Assembly: GCA_031771865.1 (NCBI GenBank) | Contig: JASISA010000027.1 | Coordinates: 1,364,001-1,428,000, forward strand | Direction of reading: 5' to 3' | DNA length: 64,000 bases | Origin: Nothophaeocryptopus gaeumannii | Taxonomy: Eukaryota > Ascomycota > Dothideomycetes > Mycosphaerellales > Mycosphaerellaceae | Shown here: positions 11,507 through 23,212 of the stretch, in pieces | Layout of the letters: every line of letters begins with the position of its first letter | Position numbering within the stretch: the stretch's first letter is position 1 | Notes under the pieces: generated by a model | The model's input: only the letters and a program-made list of their open reading frames with translations | What the model was told of the DNA's origin: nothing | Databases searched by the model: none | Position numbers and translations under genes: made by a program

Positions 11507-12479
11507 ATGCCTTTCACCAAGCTCGTCAAGGTAACATCCCCATGCTTCCTCATCCTGTGGCTGTTGGCCGTACATGCTGACATTGTGACCCAAGAACAGC
11601 GCCTACTTCTCTCGCTACCAGACGAAGTACAAGCGTAGACAAGCTGGAAAGACCGACTACTACGCCCGCAAGCGCCTCATCACCCAGGCCAAGAACAAGT
11701 ACAACGCGCCCAAGTACCGCCTGGTCGTCCGCTTCACCAACAAGGACATCATCGTCCAGATCGTCACCTCCGAGATCACCGGCGACAAGATCTTCGCTGC
11801 CGCATACGGCCACGAGCTCAAGCGCTACGGCATCACCCATGGTCTGACCAACTGGGCCGCCGCCTACTGCGTCGGTCTCCTCGTCGCCCGCCGTGCCCTC
11901 AGCAAGCTCGAGCTCGCCGACACCTTCACTGGTGTGGAGGAGGCCGATGGCGAGTTCACCCAGACCGAGCCAGAGGAGGTTGACGGTGAGGAGCGCCGCC
12001 CATTCAAGGTCTTCCTCGATGTTGGTCTCGTCCGCACATCCACCGGTGCCCGTGTTTTCGGCGCCATGAAGGGTGCCTCCGACGGCGGTCTCTACGTCCC
12101 ACACTCTGAGAAGCGCTTCCCCGGCTACGACATCGAGACCAAGGAGCTCGACGCCGAGACTCTCCGCAAATACATTTTCGGCGGCCACGTCGCTGAGTAC
12201 ATGGAGACTCTCGCCGACGACGATGAGGAGCGCTACAACTCCCAATTCAAGGGCTACATTGAGGATGAGATTGAGGCCGATGGTCTCGAGGAGCTCTACG
12301 GCGAGGCCCACAAGGCCATCCGTGAGGACCCATGGAAGAAGGATGAGGATGAGGGCGAGAAGAAGAGCAAGGATCACTGGAAGGCTGAGAGCAAGAAGTA
12401 CAAGCTCAAGAAGCTCACCCGCGAGGAGCGCCAACAGCGCGTGGCCGAGAAGATCAAGACTCTTGCCGAGGAGTTGTAA
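11507..12479 (+). CDS. RPL5: 60S ribosomal protein L5 (uL18)
   Basis: Two exons, 11507-11530 (only M-P-F-T-K-L-V-K) and 11595-12479, give 302 residues, matching the family length. The 64-nt intron has GTAACA/CCAAG ends. Landmarks include N-S-A-Y-F-S-R-Y-Q-T-K-Y-K-R-R, T-D-Y-Y-A-R-K-R-L, H-G-L-T-N-W-A-A-A-Y and the basic C-terminal helix. L5 binds 5S rRNA and, with L11, is loaded as a pre-assembled 5S RNP into the large ribosomal subunit. Codon use is strongly C-ending at the third position, as expected for a highly expressed gene, and unlike its left neighbours. A leader intron (donor GTAAGT near 11352, acceptor near 11404) is possible. The gene is convergent with the MHP1-like gene. Confidence 0.95.
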
Positions 12480-12966
12480 GCAGCTCGCTGATGATGATAG
12501 TCGTCTTCTTCGTACTTCTTCATGTTCACGGATACTGGCGTATTTGCGGAAAAGCAGCATGGTCGGCGTTTGACAGTCGGTTGGGCAAGGTAGTCCCATG
12601 AATGCGAAAATGATGCTACGCTGTCCGTGACACTCGACACCCTCTTCATTTCAATTTTTTTTCTAATAACGTTGTGATCTCTCACTGTGCCTACACGACA
12701 GGTTTTCAATTGATATCCGTGAGGCTTGTTATCGGAAAATAATTGATGGCTTCGTAGTAGCCATGGTATTGATTCGTACACCCAGTGTCCGCTCAACTAT
12801 ACAAATAAACATAGAAGACACATGATCATCGTCGTGAACGTGAATGTGAACGACAGTCCGTCCATCATAAGTACGACCCTCAGAAGGGCTCAGTCAAAAG
12901 AATAGAGCGCGCATGCGGTGCCGTTATAAATCATCCCGCACCGTCATCACCCTAAATCATCTTCAA
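12480..12966. other. Shared 3' flank of two convergent genes
   Basis: The RPL5 and MHP1-like genes end on either side of this 490-bp gap. It contains A/T-rich runs (near 12650-12670 and 12800) suited to 3'-end formation. No gene is seen. Confidence 0.5.
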
Positions 12967-15900
12967 TCACTTCCTCGCATCCTGCGCAAGATTCATCCTA
13001 GCCTTCATCTGACTCTCCTTGAAATCCTCCCAAGCCTGCGGATCCTGTTCTTGAAGAAATCTCAAATCATTCATATTAGCCCCGACTTTCCTCAATGCGG
13101 TCTCCCACCCATCGTGTTCTACCAGACTCTTCAGCTCAGGACCAGAAATGGCCTCCAATTTATGCTGAAGCGCTTTCAGGCGAGCGACCTCTTCATCTTT
13201 GCTCCACGGAGGGAGATCGTTGCTGGCGAAGGCGGATTGGGTTGAGGGGGAGTCGACGACGTCGCGACGCATTCTCTGGCCGAGACGGTGAAGGTGACCT
13301 TCTTCGATTGCGAGGGCGCGCGAGGCGAGGGAGACGTCGCTGTTGTGGCGGGACATGGCGGGGCGGAAAACGCCTTCTTCTTCGTCGAATTCGTCTTCGT
13401 CGTCGGATTTGTTGATGGCGTCGCGCGTGTTGATGGATAAGGGCGGAAGCGATGGCTCCGTTGTTGATGAGTTTGTGGATGGCTTCGGTGATGGTGGAGG
13501 TAGTCGTGTTTCGGGGTACTCCTCTTCGAAGCGTTGGATCATACTTTGCAAAGTCTGGTCCAGGAACACGAGTCGCCGGTATGCCATCTCATCGCCATTG
13601 GTTGCTTCCTTGGCAAGCGCTGGTTGTAGACGGGCCCGAATCTTACGAGCACTCTCGAGCAAGTTCTTGCTCATCTTCTTGGCCTTGCCGCGCTGTTCTT
13701 CCTCGAAGCCAGCAGAGGATCCTGGTCGGTCTCTTGGAGTCCTGCTGCCAGAAATCGGCGAGTTGGGAACACTACCCCTGCGAAGGTCATTTGCTTTCTC
13801 ACCAAGGACGTACTGCAGCGCTTTGACCACGCCTGTGCCGCCAACGATATAGTCGCCATCGGGTGCAGGCGCATCTTGGTCATGGTTCTCCGAGCTGCCC
13901 TCCACGTGGCCCACGAGATGGTAAAGCACGTCTGGAACGGTGATCTCCTTGACTTGCCTCTCGCCGCCATGTGGCTGGGCAAGAGAAGCCGCAGCATCTG
14001 CAGTTGCCAACGACGGTGTGCCGGTTGCCTCTGCGATAGCAAAGCGTTCCATATTTCGCAGCGAGTAGGCGACCACTTGTTTAGCCAGAGCTTTTACGAC
14101 TTCACTGTTATCCGCACTCGGCACCTATTACGTCTTAGTACAAAGTTCAACTTGCGAGGGAGATATGTTCTTACGTCAATGTCAATGCAGATGAGCGTGG
14201 TCGACACTCGCACAGCTGCCATGTAACTGGCGTAGAGAGCGCAAGCCTCTTCCTGGCTGGACTCGTCTTTCGCGCTTGCGAGTGCAGACAACTCGGGATT
14301 CTCCAAAATGTTGATGTGGGCCAATTGAGGACCTTCGGGCAGTACATCTGCCAGCGCGATCGCCTGTTTCGAGCTCATGCCAACGTCAGCAAGATGAATG
14401 CGCTTCATGTACTTCATCTGTCCGATGTAGCGCCGAAGTAGTGAGATTGTGCCATTGTCCTGACTGCACAGGTTTGGGTTGTGGCTCAGGTCGATGAACC
14501 TGAAGTTTGGCAACTTCACAAGCGCTGGGAATAGTGGCTTGACAGACGCAGTGTCGAGATTGCAGCCAGCAAAACTCAGTCCCCAACAAGGTGTGCCGGT
14601 CCTGACATTAAGCGCATCTGCAATGAGGCCCAGCTTGCCGCGCATGTCATTGCCTCCAAGGTCGAGACCACCGCAAATGCCAGATCTCAAGTAGTGCAGG
14701 ACGTGTTGCAGGCCTTCATCGTCTAGAGAATTGCCAGCGAAACCGAGCCTGTTGATACCACACATTATTGCGCCATCAACGATCTTCCGTATTTGAGGAG
14801 CACTCAATCCACATTCCGAGACGATCAGCTCCTCGAGCTTGTCACCTCCAAGTCGCTGACTGAGACACTTGTAGAAGGTCTCTGCAGCCTCCATGTCCTG
14901 ACCAGGTCCTTTTGGCGCATTTTGCGAAGTCTTGGTCTGCGTAATGTGAGAGCTGCCAGGCATCGTATCCGGGAACTGGATCATTGACAGATCGATAGCT
15001 TTGATGGACCTGCACATGTACAAGAACAAGCTGATGTGCTTCCAGCCGAGTCGCGTGATGCGTGGGTTGTTCTTCAAGTTGAGCTTCTCAATGACGCCAG
15101 CCCGCTCTTGGTGCTCCTTAGGCTGGATGCCATCTCTATGTTGCGGTGTCGGACTTCTCCTTCGGGTGGGTTGCGGTTTGGTAGCAGCGAGGAGGCCTGC
15201 GAGTATGCAACGCAGCCCCTCGTCGCTGAGGTCTGCGTCTTCGAGAAGTAATTTCTTCACGGGAACCACTGCAAGCCAATCGCCAAGAGTAATCATGTCG
15301 GCAAGTTGAAGTCTTGAGCCTGTCAAATCCAGACAATGCACGACTCCAGGTTCCAGCGGCACACAGCACGTCGGTGACATGAGCTGCTCGGTAATGCGCT
15401 TGAGGATCGGAGTTTCTCGTAGTTGACAACATCTTCGATAGATCCGCACCGGATCGGTAGTTGGCCTGTCTCGTTTCGTCGGGTCTGTTGGAGGGACAGC
15501 CGTAGCAGCTTTCGCGACGGGCTGGGGTTTCGCAGCCGTGGACGAGACGCCTCCCTCTGCGTCCATGGAGAGCTCGACCGGAATAGAACCGTTCTCCTCT
15601 GCCCGTCTCCGTCGTTTCTCCTTCCGTTCCTTGCGCTCCTCTTCTGACCGCTTCTTCTTCTCCCTTTTCCTGCTGATGCCATCTGCTTGATCAAGACTGC
15701 AAACAGTGGGACTCGCGTCGTCGCCATCCAGGCTCTCCTTGCTACCATTCTGCGCTTCGGTGGGCAGAATCGGTAGCGGTTTGCTCTTGCTTTCCAATTC
15801 AGGCTCGCCTTTATCATCCTTCTCCTCTTTGATCGCTTCTGGATGCTTCAGCGCTTCACCCTCTGCCCTCTCTTTCAACTTCACATCCTTCCTCTTCTTC

Positions 15901-17073
15901 CTCCTCTCCGCATCATCGTCATCGTCGCGATATTTTGGCCCACCGGCAATCTCAACGTCAACACAGAATGCGACCTTTCGCAGTCGGCTGGCGTCCATTT
16001 CCGGCACCAGACATCGTTCGCGGTTCGGATCAACATTGAGCACTCTGCGCTCGCACATGCCACCTTTGCCTTGCACTTTCGGTACGCCGCCTACCTGCGA
16101 TCCTGCCGACAGCTTGCGCGTGAGGTTGGAGAAGAAGCCGGAAGACTCCCGTGGCTTAGAGGGCACATATGGCTCGGCTTCCTCTCCTCCGGCTTGTGCC
16201 TGCTGAACATTGCCATTAATGGTTGGAGCTGGTGGACTGGCAACATGTGATGCCGGAGGGAGCGTCGCAGCAGGTCCATTAGGCTGCGGCGAAGAGGAGA
16301 ATTTATTACTGATGTTGGAGATCCATGATGTGCGTCGCGGTCCACCGCCGTTCAGCTTCTCAGAGCTAGTGCGATTCAACAGACCCGGTCGTCTTGACTG
16401 CGTCTTTGCGGTATTGTTCGCGTGTTGCACCGGCGTAGGCGTGCTAGGGAGAGCGTTCGTTGTGTCCTTCTGCGGTTCCAAAAGTGCTGGCGGGGTCACA
16501 GGACCGGGGAAGTATGAGGTTCGGCCATGGGGAGCGGACTGTGAAGTAGGAAGCGGTGGGGGACTTCGCGAAGGCGGAGGCGGTGATCGGAGGCCATTCG
16601 TTTTGATATCGCGGGGAGTCGAGGGCGTGGTCGGCGGCTGCTTGCGCTGGTCGTTGTTTCCTGCATGCACTTTAGTGTGTCCCTTGGCTTTGTGCATATA
16701 CATGTATCGGCTTTCACAGCATGGCCATGCGACATGACTACATGTGCTCGGGAGCATTCTACTGACCTTTGGGGCCCTTGTGGGGATGATGCAACCAGCT
16801 CACGTCGACGCCGTGCAAGCTCTCCATGGCAGACGAGTCGACGCTGAAGCTGCGGTTGATACTATCGAGGTTGAGGCGCCATGTTCGGGAGATCGGTTTC
16901 GTCCAGTTGGCGGGACTGTTGGTGTTGGATCCGCCCGTGGCGATGATATTGTAATGGGCCAGCGGCGAGCACTGGTCTGGATCGCAGAGCAGATCAAATC
17001 GATGCAGAGTGGCTAGACTGCTGGTGGTGGGCGACACGTGAGCAGGTCGTGCATGAGACGCCGAGTACGCCAT
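12967..17073 (-). CDS. Large LRR protein, MHP1-like
   Basis: Three exons, 17073-16767, 16660-14175 and 14124-12967, join in frame to about 1316 residues. The introns are 106 nt (GTCAGT...GCAG) and 50 nt (GTAAGA...ATAG, with a TACTAAG branch-like site). The start is the first ATG (M-A-Y-S-A-S). Order of parts: N-terminal segment with G-V-D-V-S-W-L-H-H; a long Pro/Ser-rich disordered part; a Lys/Glu-rich charged part; then leucine-rich repeats of the RNase-inhibitor type (about residues 590-1000, for example L-D-L-G-G-N-D-M and I-D-L-S-H-N-P-N-L); and a Ser-rich C-terminal tail. Proteins of this layout are called cell wall biogenesis protein Mhp1 in Aspergillus annotation, after yeast microtubule-associated Mhp1. 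That name is recalled rather than tested; the function is inference. Confidence 0.7.
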
Positions 17074-19317
17074 GGAGAATAATGATGGAAACGCAGCTGC
17101 CCGCTTTCCGTGCCTGCGCCTGCGCCTGCGTAGCTCCACTCACGCCTCTCCGAATGTATCCCGAGCTCGCGAGATGCTCCAATCAATCAATATCAATCAA
17201 TGCACCAGTGCAAACGATGTCGATGATATCAAAAGAGGAGCCTATGGTGATATGATGATATGGTGATATGTGTAGAGAGAGAGAGGACAATCAATCGCCC
17301 AGCATTTGGCAGCAGCCCTTCTTGCCCTTCCAACGGTCGCCCCCTGTCGACTATTAATCCGGTCATCGGCGACAGAGTGGCAGGCAGGGCAGGGCAGGGC
17401 AGGATGATTCAGACCAACACACCTTGACACCCAGCTCTCGCTCTCACGGGCTCACACGCTGCCGGCTGCGAAGCCTGCGAATAGTCTTTCGCAACGCCTG
17501 GCTTGTCCCTCAACCTACAGTACGCACATCCTACCGCAAACCTAACCTCCTACAGTACGCAGATCGGCTACCCTCTGCGTCAAGGCACTGCCCTGGTGCG
17601 CTCTTCGGATTCCGAATCCGTGTCTTGACTACTGTCGACGCTTCTGCACGCCGTCAGAACTTGCTCTCTCGTCCACCCGTATCATCCCCGTAGAATTACC
17701 CTCACCCGAAGCTGACATCGCTAGCACCCGCACCTCCGCTACTGGAGCTGAGAGATAATAAGACGCTGCCCATATCGCAGCCCACACAGAGCGTCTCCCA
17801 AACTGGCTCGCCTTGCATCCAACACTGCCCTATCTGCAATCCTCGCCTGCACGTGTGCTGCCACTGTGCATCTCGAAATGCCTCTCCTGCAGCTGTGCCA
17901 CGCGGCGAGAAGGACGAGACGCACCAGCTAACCCGACAGTCCAGCTCAGCAGGAACACAGGAATTATTCTTCGACGCTTATTACCGATGCTTACTGGCGA
18001 ACTCCATCACTCAGCTCAGCACACTTTCACCACACCTGGACCATTGGACCCGCTTGCAGCGCTCTGACTCAGCTTCCAGCCCGCCTGCTCATCCGCCGGA
18101 GCATTCAGGAACAGTACGCTGGCCATGAGCTCTGCGCGTGGAATTCCTTGCTTGGCTTGGCTTCTCTGCGACACTGAGCCCCATCTCATCCTCCGCCCTT
18201 CTTGCTGATCGACTCGCTCCGAGGTCCTCTGTTGGACTGGACCAGGCTGTTGGATGCTGGTCTCCTACCCTATAGTGCTCCTCGCCTACGTCATGCCACA
18301 TGCCACAGCCTCTCCAGTCATTGACCCAGTTGCGCAACGATTCAAAATGCCTCCAGGCGCTTTCCATGGTTACTGTATATTCGTTTGGACCGTTTCAGCG
18401 TCTCATCAGAAACCTGTTTGCGTTCAACATCGGCTATCTGGGAACATTGATTCGGAGCCGGTTCTCGGTCTGCAACGAGTGTCGGACATCTCGCTCACAG
18501 GCTTTTGTGATTCCTTGTCTGCTTGAGCCGCGGCACGGACTATATCGATCACGGCGACCAGGAAATGTGGAACTCGGCTCTTGCTTCTTTGTGAGCCGAC
18601 AGGGTCGAGGCCAGCATTATCCACGATAAGAAGCTTGTCCATCAGTAAGCCTAGACGGACATCTTAGCCGCTCTGGTCGGGATCTTTCTGCGCCCGGATC
18701 CGCACCAATCACTCCAGCTTATAGGCGATTGGAGCCCTATGACTTGGTCGAACATCACTTGCCGCAGTGTCGTCGACACGCGCTTAAGTGAGCGGATATC
18801 GCCAGCGATTGGAGGGTACCGTCGTTCTGGCAACTTCCAACAAACCTGTGTGTGGGACAAGCAAAGTTTGAAGGGGATTGACGATCATGACGATGATTGA
18901 ACATTTCGGGTGAGCATGCTTCATTTTCCCAGCTGACATATGATGACAGCCTCTAAATATCTACAGGTCTACTTCACCAAGTCTGGTCTTTCAATGGGAT
19001 GCGCAGAACAAATCCCGCGCCAAGGGTCTTCGAGCGTGAAATGAGCTCACAAGATCGCAGTTTAGGCCCATCGCCTGCTAGCAGTGATCAGATTTCACTT
19101 TCTCAGAGACGTTTCGGGGGCAGTCATGACCAAGATCGGCATATTACGAGGGCGGATTGTTCATTGACGGACTCTGATTTGCGATGATCGCGCCTACATC
19201 TCTAACTACAAGTCTAACTGAACAACTCTGGTCTTTCACCAGATTGTATGGAAGTTTTGGTGTGCGTAGAGATCCTCAACGTGACACGAGCTCGCGTCCG
19301 CCCGTTATCCACAGGCG
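17074..19317. other. 2.2 kb without a supported gene
   Basis: The promoter of the MHP1-like gene is expected at the left. Near it are simple repeats: three copies of TGCGCC-like hexamers at 17111-17130, ATCAATCAAT runs near 17184-17202, GATAT-rich runs near 17225-17272 and a CAGGG pentamer run at 17382-17405. The 13-mer CCTACAGTACGCA occurs twice within 17514-17565. The remaining open frames have no domains. A long leader or non-coding transcript is possible but not shown. Confidence 0.45.
17382..17405. repeat. CAGGG pentanucleotide microsatellite
   Basis: About four consecutive CAGGG-type units sit in the upstream region of the MHP1-like gene. Confidence 0.7.
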
Positions 19318-20608
19318 TCACCGTTGAGAGAGCGACGCCCACCTGCGAACGTCCTGCTCAACGAAGGACGATGCGCCGCCAAGCAGAGCCTCCATGCGCT
19401 CGCAAAAATCAGTCACAATTGCGAGTATGCCATCTCCGCAGTCGTTGAACTCGATCGCAGCTGCCATGAGCGACATGTAGTCATCCAAGTCTTTCGAGGC
19501 TGCCTCGACGTGATTCAAGACCTTGGGCGAGATGGCTTTGCTGTCGTCAACGCCGTACAAGCTGAGAACAGACTGTCGGATCATCTGATGATGCACCTCC
19601 ACCTCTGCGGCATACTGTCCATCCACACGACCTTTCCCGTGGAACATGTGCCCAGCAAGACCCAACGCAAGAGCGAGTCCGGCGGGGCCGCTATGGAGGC
19701 CATGTCCGTGTACCTGGAGCAGAGCGGCGAGAGAGACGTCGTCATACTGCTTCTGCAGGAGCTCAGCATCGAGGAAAGGACGCGTTTGCTCCGGGTCGCG
19801 TGGAGCTTCGTTGACGGATGGAGAGGTGGTGTCCATGAGCTTGTCGCGGACTTCGGTCCGGTTCTCGAGGTAGGCTTGGGCCACGTCGTCAGCGATCCCG
19901 TAATTGGATGCGGCTCGTGGGTATTCTGGCTTCTTGGCATGAGCATCGTAGGGCTTGACGATCAGCGTGAGTGTTTTGATGGTGCTGTTGACTGATGCCA
20001 CGGAGGTGGAGTCGGTCGCAGCCGAGACGGACTTGATGGTGTCGAACGGAGGCTTGTATGAGCCCCAGGGAGGCGTCTTCCAGCAGGGATGGCGGTGGTG
20101 GTCTTGTAGTGGAATGGCGCCTTTCTGGCAGTTGCGCCGGCCACAGAGCCCTCCGTTAAGCCTGGGCCCTTCGCGCCTGCGATACCTCCGATAGCGAGAT
20201 TGACGGATATGCCCGACGGCTCGAGCTTGCTTTTCTGCTTCTTCACTGGAGGTCTCTGCGGCTTTCCAGATGCGGCGCGCTTCTGGTCCAAGAAGAACGC
20301 GAGACACAAGCCGTACTTCGCAGCTTGTGCTACCCATTTAGACTCGGTGTATCTGGTGTGGCCGCCGTACCTGTAGATTCGGTTTGCGACGAATGCGCCG
20401 CTCTTGTCGAACTCGGCAGGATTGCCTACGCACTGCTTATTCGTGCATGGCTTCCCGGTCGCGTAATAGTATATCTTGTTCGGACTGGACTCGAGGCCGG
20501 GTGCTGCTTCCAGATGTAAGTATGCCTGGCGCGCCACCTTGCGAGACTATAACGCTTACCAACAGATGTCTCGCGCTTGCGCTTGCGCTGATCTTTGAAG
20601 TCACCCAT
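19318..20608 (-). CDS. Hypothetical protein, three exons
   Basis: The proposed model is exons 20608-20560, 20506-20186 and 20102-19318. Intron 1 (53 nt, GTAAGC...GGAAG, with a CTTAC element) is well supported. Intron 2 (20103-20185, GTATCG...ACAAG) is the best way I found to join two long frames that overlap by some 370 bases; the alternative is a frameshift. The N-terminus is basic (K-D-Q-R-K-R-K-R-E). Next come K-I-Y-Y-Y-A-T-G-K-P-C-T-N-K-Q-C and I-Y-R-Y-G-G-H-T-R-Y, suggestive of a small compact domain. The C-terminal half, about 250 residues, is helical, with a Leu/Ala-rich region and A-I-E-F-N-D-C-G-D-G-I. I do not recognise the family and give no function. The coding potential of both halves is good. 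Confidence 0.55.
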
Positions 20609-21114
20609 ACCACGGCTGTATGAGAGTCAAATTTGGGGTTGTCTGGTTGTGTCGTTCTTGGGGCGAAGAGCAAACGCTTTGGACCAGAGAGGAGATGGAC
20701 AGTGCACGCGATTAGTCTATCTTGGCGGCCATGTGAATCTTGAAGAGAGTCCCCTGCACAACTGGATATCTCGCACTTTTGGGACTAAGACACTTAAGTC
20801 TGCTCTACGAATATCATCAAAGAACTTGCTGGCTGATCTGACCTGTAGAATACTGCACCACTCCGAACAAATCGCTCAGCACGAACTTTCACATGCGCGA
20901 CGCTAGTATGCCTGAGGCGACAACGCTAGCGACGCGCTAGTGCAAACCCGCGTCGACCCTACAAATACTCCGCACGTCCCTCACTCCTTCTTTCCTCCTC
21001 TCCTCATTCTCGCCCATGAGAAGGTCCGCCCGACGACGACTCGACATCCATACTTTCCAAATAGGCTGGCCTCCCTCGAAGCTCTGCACGCTTGCGATCC
21101 ATCAAGGCGCGCGT

Positions 21115-21412
21115 TGTAATCACGGCCTTTCGGGTCTCCGTGTGTTATAGCGTACTGTGCTAATAGAGTTTTGCGGCATTGAGGTGGGCAGGCTGGTTAA
21201 ACGACCCGCTTCCCATTCCAGAAGAAAGAGCAAACCTAAAAACAGCAAAAGAAGACGAAAAGAACACCCCAGAAGAACAAGATAGAACAGGCTGGCCGAG
21301 TGGTGGCAAAAACAGCACAAGACTTCTTCTCGAGAAGGGCAAAAGCATGCAGCACAAAAGCAAAAATACACCCGCACCACTCGAGCCAAGCTGGCCTCCT
21401 ACGTGTCTCTTC
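21115..21412. repeat. Diverged direct repeat, copy 1
   Basis: This copy begins TGTAATCACGGCCTTTCGGG and matches the block about 325 bp downstream over several islands in the same order: the CACGG...CCGTG hairpin, TGG/TAGAGTTT, GAGG...GGCTGGT...GACCCGC, AAGAAAGAG, ACAAGATAGAA, GTGGCAAAAACA, GAGAAGGGCAA and GTGTCTC. Between the islands there are substitutions and indels, so the event is old. No credible protein frame is shared by the two copies. Confidence 0.7.
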
Positions 21413-21439
21413 CGCTTGCGTTCCACACGTCCGACACTG

Positions 21440-21712
21440 TGTAGCCACGGCCTTTCGGGTTTCCGTGCTGCTATACCTCTCTGGGCAATGGAGTTTCACG
21501 GCTTTGACAAACGAGGAGGCTGGTACAGTGACCCGCCTTGCCAAATCCACAAGGAAGAGTCGAGAACAAGGTCAGAAAGGACAAGATAGAATAATTTGGA
21601 GCGTCAGTGGCAAAAACAAGATATCGCGGAATTTCTCCGACAGAGAAGGGCAAGAACACGATCCGCGCGACAAAGCAAGCATAGCACTGGCGGGTGAGAG
21701 GAGTGTCTCCAG
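21440..21712. repeat. Diverged direct repeat, copy 2
   Basis: This is the downstream partner of the copy at 21115. It opens TGTAGCCACGGCCTTTCGGG and keeps the same order of conserved islands, including ACAAGATAGAAT, GTGGCAAAAACA and AGAGAAGGGCAAGA. The 5' hairpin (CACGG...CCGTG around CCTTTCGGG) is kept in both copies. Confidence 0.7.
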
Positions 21713-22046
21713 ATAGACAAGAGATCGAGGTGGCGTGCGGTGCAAAAACCAAAAGAGAAAAGAAATCGAAGCGAGTTGAAGATGCGCATGGAAAGAGGAG
21801 GCCATCGTTTCTCGGGCGATATCCCGGAGAGCGGAGGCTTGCGACTCATGCTTCTAGATCAGTCAATGGTGCACATCTCGGTGGGCGTAAGGAGGTTCAG
21901 TTACGTGACAGGTACGAGGCAATGGCTGACGCTCGGGACTGGACTCAAGACCAGGAAGACACCATCAATCTGATTTGGATACGTTATGACAACTAAGTGC
22001 ATTTTCTCCGTCATCCCGTGCCATCCAACAACTCTTTCCCCATCAC

Positions 22047-22727
22047 TCAAGCATCCCCATAAGCACTAATCGGCGTCAAATCCAGCACGGGGAACCAAGT
22101 ATCCAGCGCATCCTGGTCCGATATCACGCAGGTATGAGTGGTGCTGTTGCCCGCCCACATCGGCCTGTACGGGAAAGAGCACAACTTCTCCTCCCTACCC
22201 TCTTCGGCACCCTGAAGAACAGTAGCATTTAGTTGCTCTGGAACGACACCGTTCTCCCCCCACTCAATCACACTCCCCAACACCGTCTGCGGGAAAGCTC
22301 CATTCTCCGCCGAAGGGGAACAATGCGCTGCTCCAGGAACCAAACACAATCGATCAAACTCACCAAGGGATTTGACGGAATCCTCGAAAGAAATGTCGGG
22401 GTAGAGGACGCGACGGACTTGTTCCCAGTGAATAACGGAAGATAAAGTGGTGGATGGACATTGTCTGCTTCGCCGTGGTAGTGAAGCACTTTCCCGCCCG
22501 CTTGCTGGACTCCAGAAAATTCCGTCCATACGGTATTCAGCGTGCCAGAATATTTCTGTTGGCCTTGGATGATCCAAGAATGAAAGAGTCTCGACGTCCG
22601 CACCATGGAGGGAGAGGGATTCGTCTGCGACTTCTTGAGGGAGGTATTGGATCCATTCGGCGCCGATACCGGTTATGGAGGCGACGTCGTAGGAGGAGGT
22701 GGTAGAGTTGTAACGTCCCGGCGGCAT
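22047..22727 (-). pseudogene. Tannase/feruloyl esterase C-terminal remnant
   Basis: The reverse strand reads as the last ~200 residues of a fungal tannase-family esterase, spread over two frames. The order is S-L-H-G-A-D-V-E-T-L in one frame, then W-I-I-Q-G-Q-Q-K-Y-S-G and G-G-K-V-L-H-Y-H-G-E-A-D-N in another, then back to the first frame with L-V-P-G-A-A-H-C and C-S-F-P-Y-R-P-M-W-A-G-N-S-T. The switches fall near 22575-22590 and 22455-22465. In this family the Asp of the G-E-A-D segment and the His of G-A-A-H-C belong to the catalytic triad and both are still visible. The N-terminal half with the catalytic serine (G-x-S-x-G-G) is absent. The family hydrolyses gallate or ferulate esters of plant polymers. 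Two compensating indels plus truncation make a functional product unlikely. Confidence 0.75.
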
Positions 22728-23212
22728 CAGCTCTCAGGATGGCTCTAGTGACCGGATGTTTTTTGATCTACTTACCTCCTAGTCTCGGCCGCTGGCAGAT
22801 CCGACAGAAAACTTACATCCTCGTAGAGACTGGCGGTATGGCAAGGACGGCGACAAACTCGTTCATTGCATAGTATACGCGCGTAAGAAACTGCACGTGC
22901 CATAAGATGGCCGTCGTTCCTAGAAGGCTTCGGGGAAGAAGTAGGCGTGTCCGCAATGTGAAGTGAGAAGTGGTCAGTCTTGAAGCATGAACTGCGAACG
23001 ACAATGAATGTAAGCTCTCTTTTATGTTTTGTTAAAATATGGCATTACTTGGGGTTTCAATATCAAATATGGTGAATGCAATTCGCTTTAACTCGCCGTA
23101 GAAGGCCGTATTTTCCTTCTACATATCAATACAACCAGACCGACACGAACCATTCATCATGAAGCCCTCCCGTGTTCTTCAAGACACCTTTCCCATCCCT
23201 CAGTTCCCATTC
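22728..23212. other. Spacer between tannase remnant and Ppo gene
   Basis: No gene is seen. It is the 3' flank of the oxygenase gene and includes A/T-rich segments near 23020-23130. The missing 5' half of the tannase would be expected here but is not recognisable. Confidence 0.5.

Larger units (their letters stand above)
20609..22046. other. 1.4 kb with a duplicated non-coding block
   Basis: No protein gene is supported. The first 400 bp should contain the promoter of the 19.3 kb gene. The two related blocks at about 21115-21412 and 21440-21712 are listed separately. Confidence 0.5.

Noticed and set aside
11550..12599. 349-codon minus-strand frame opposite RPL5
   Set aside because: It is a Leu/Val/Gly-rich antisense shadow of the codon-biased RPL5 gene.
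21290..21310. tRNA-like A box (GGCTGGCCGAGTGGTGG)
   Set aside because: It resembles the D-arm of tRNA-Leu/Ser, but no acceptor stem or GGTTCGA-type B box follows, and the second copy of the repeat lacks it.
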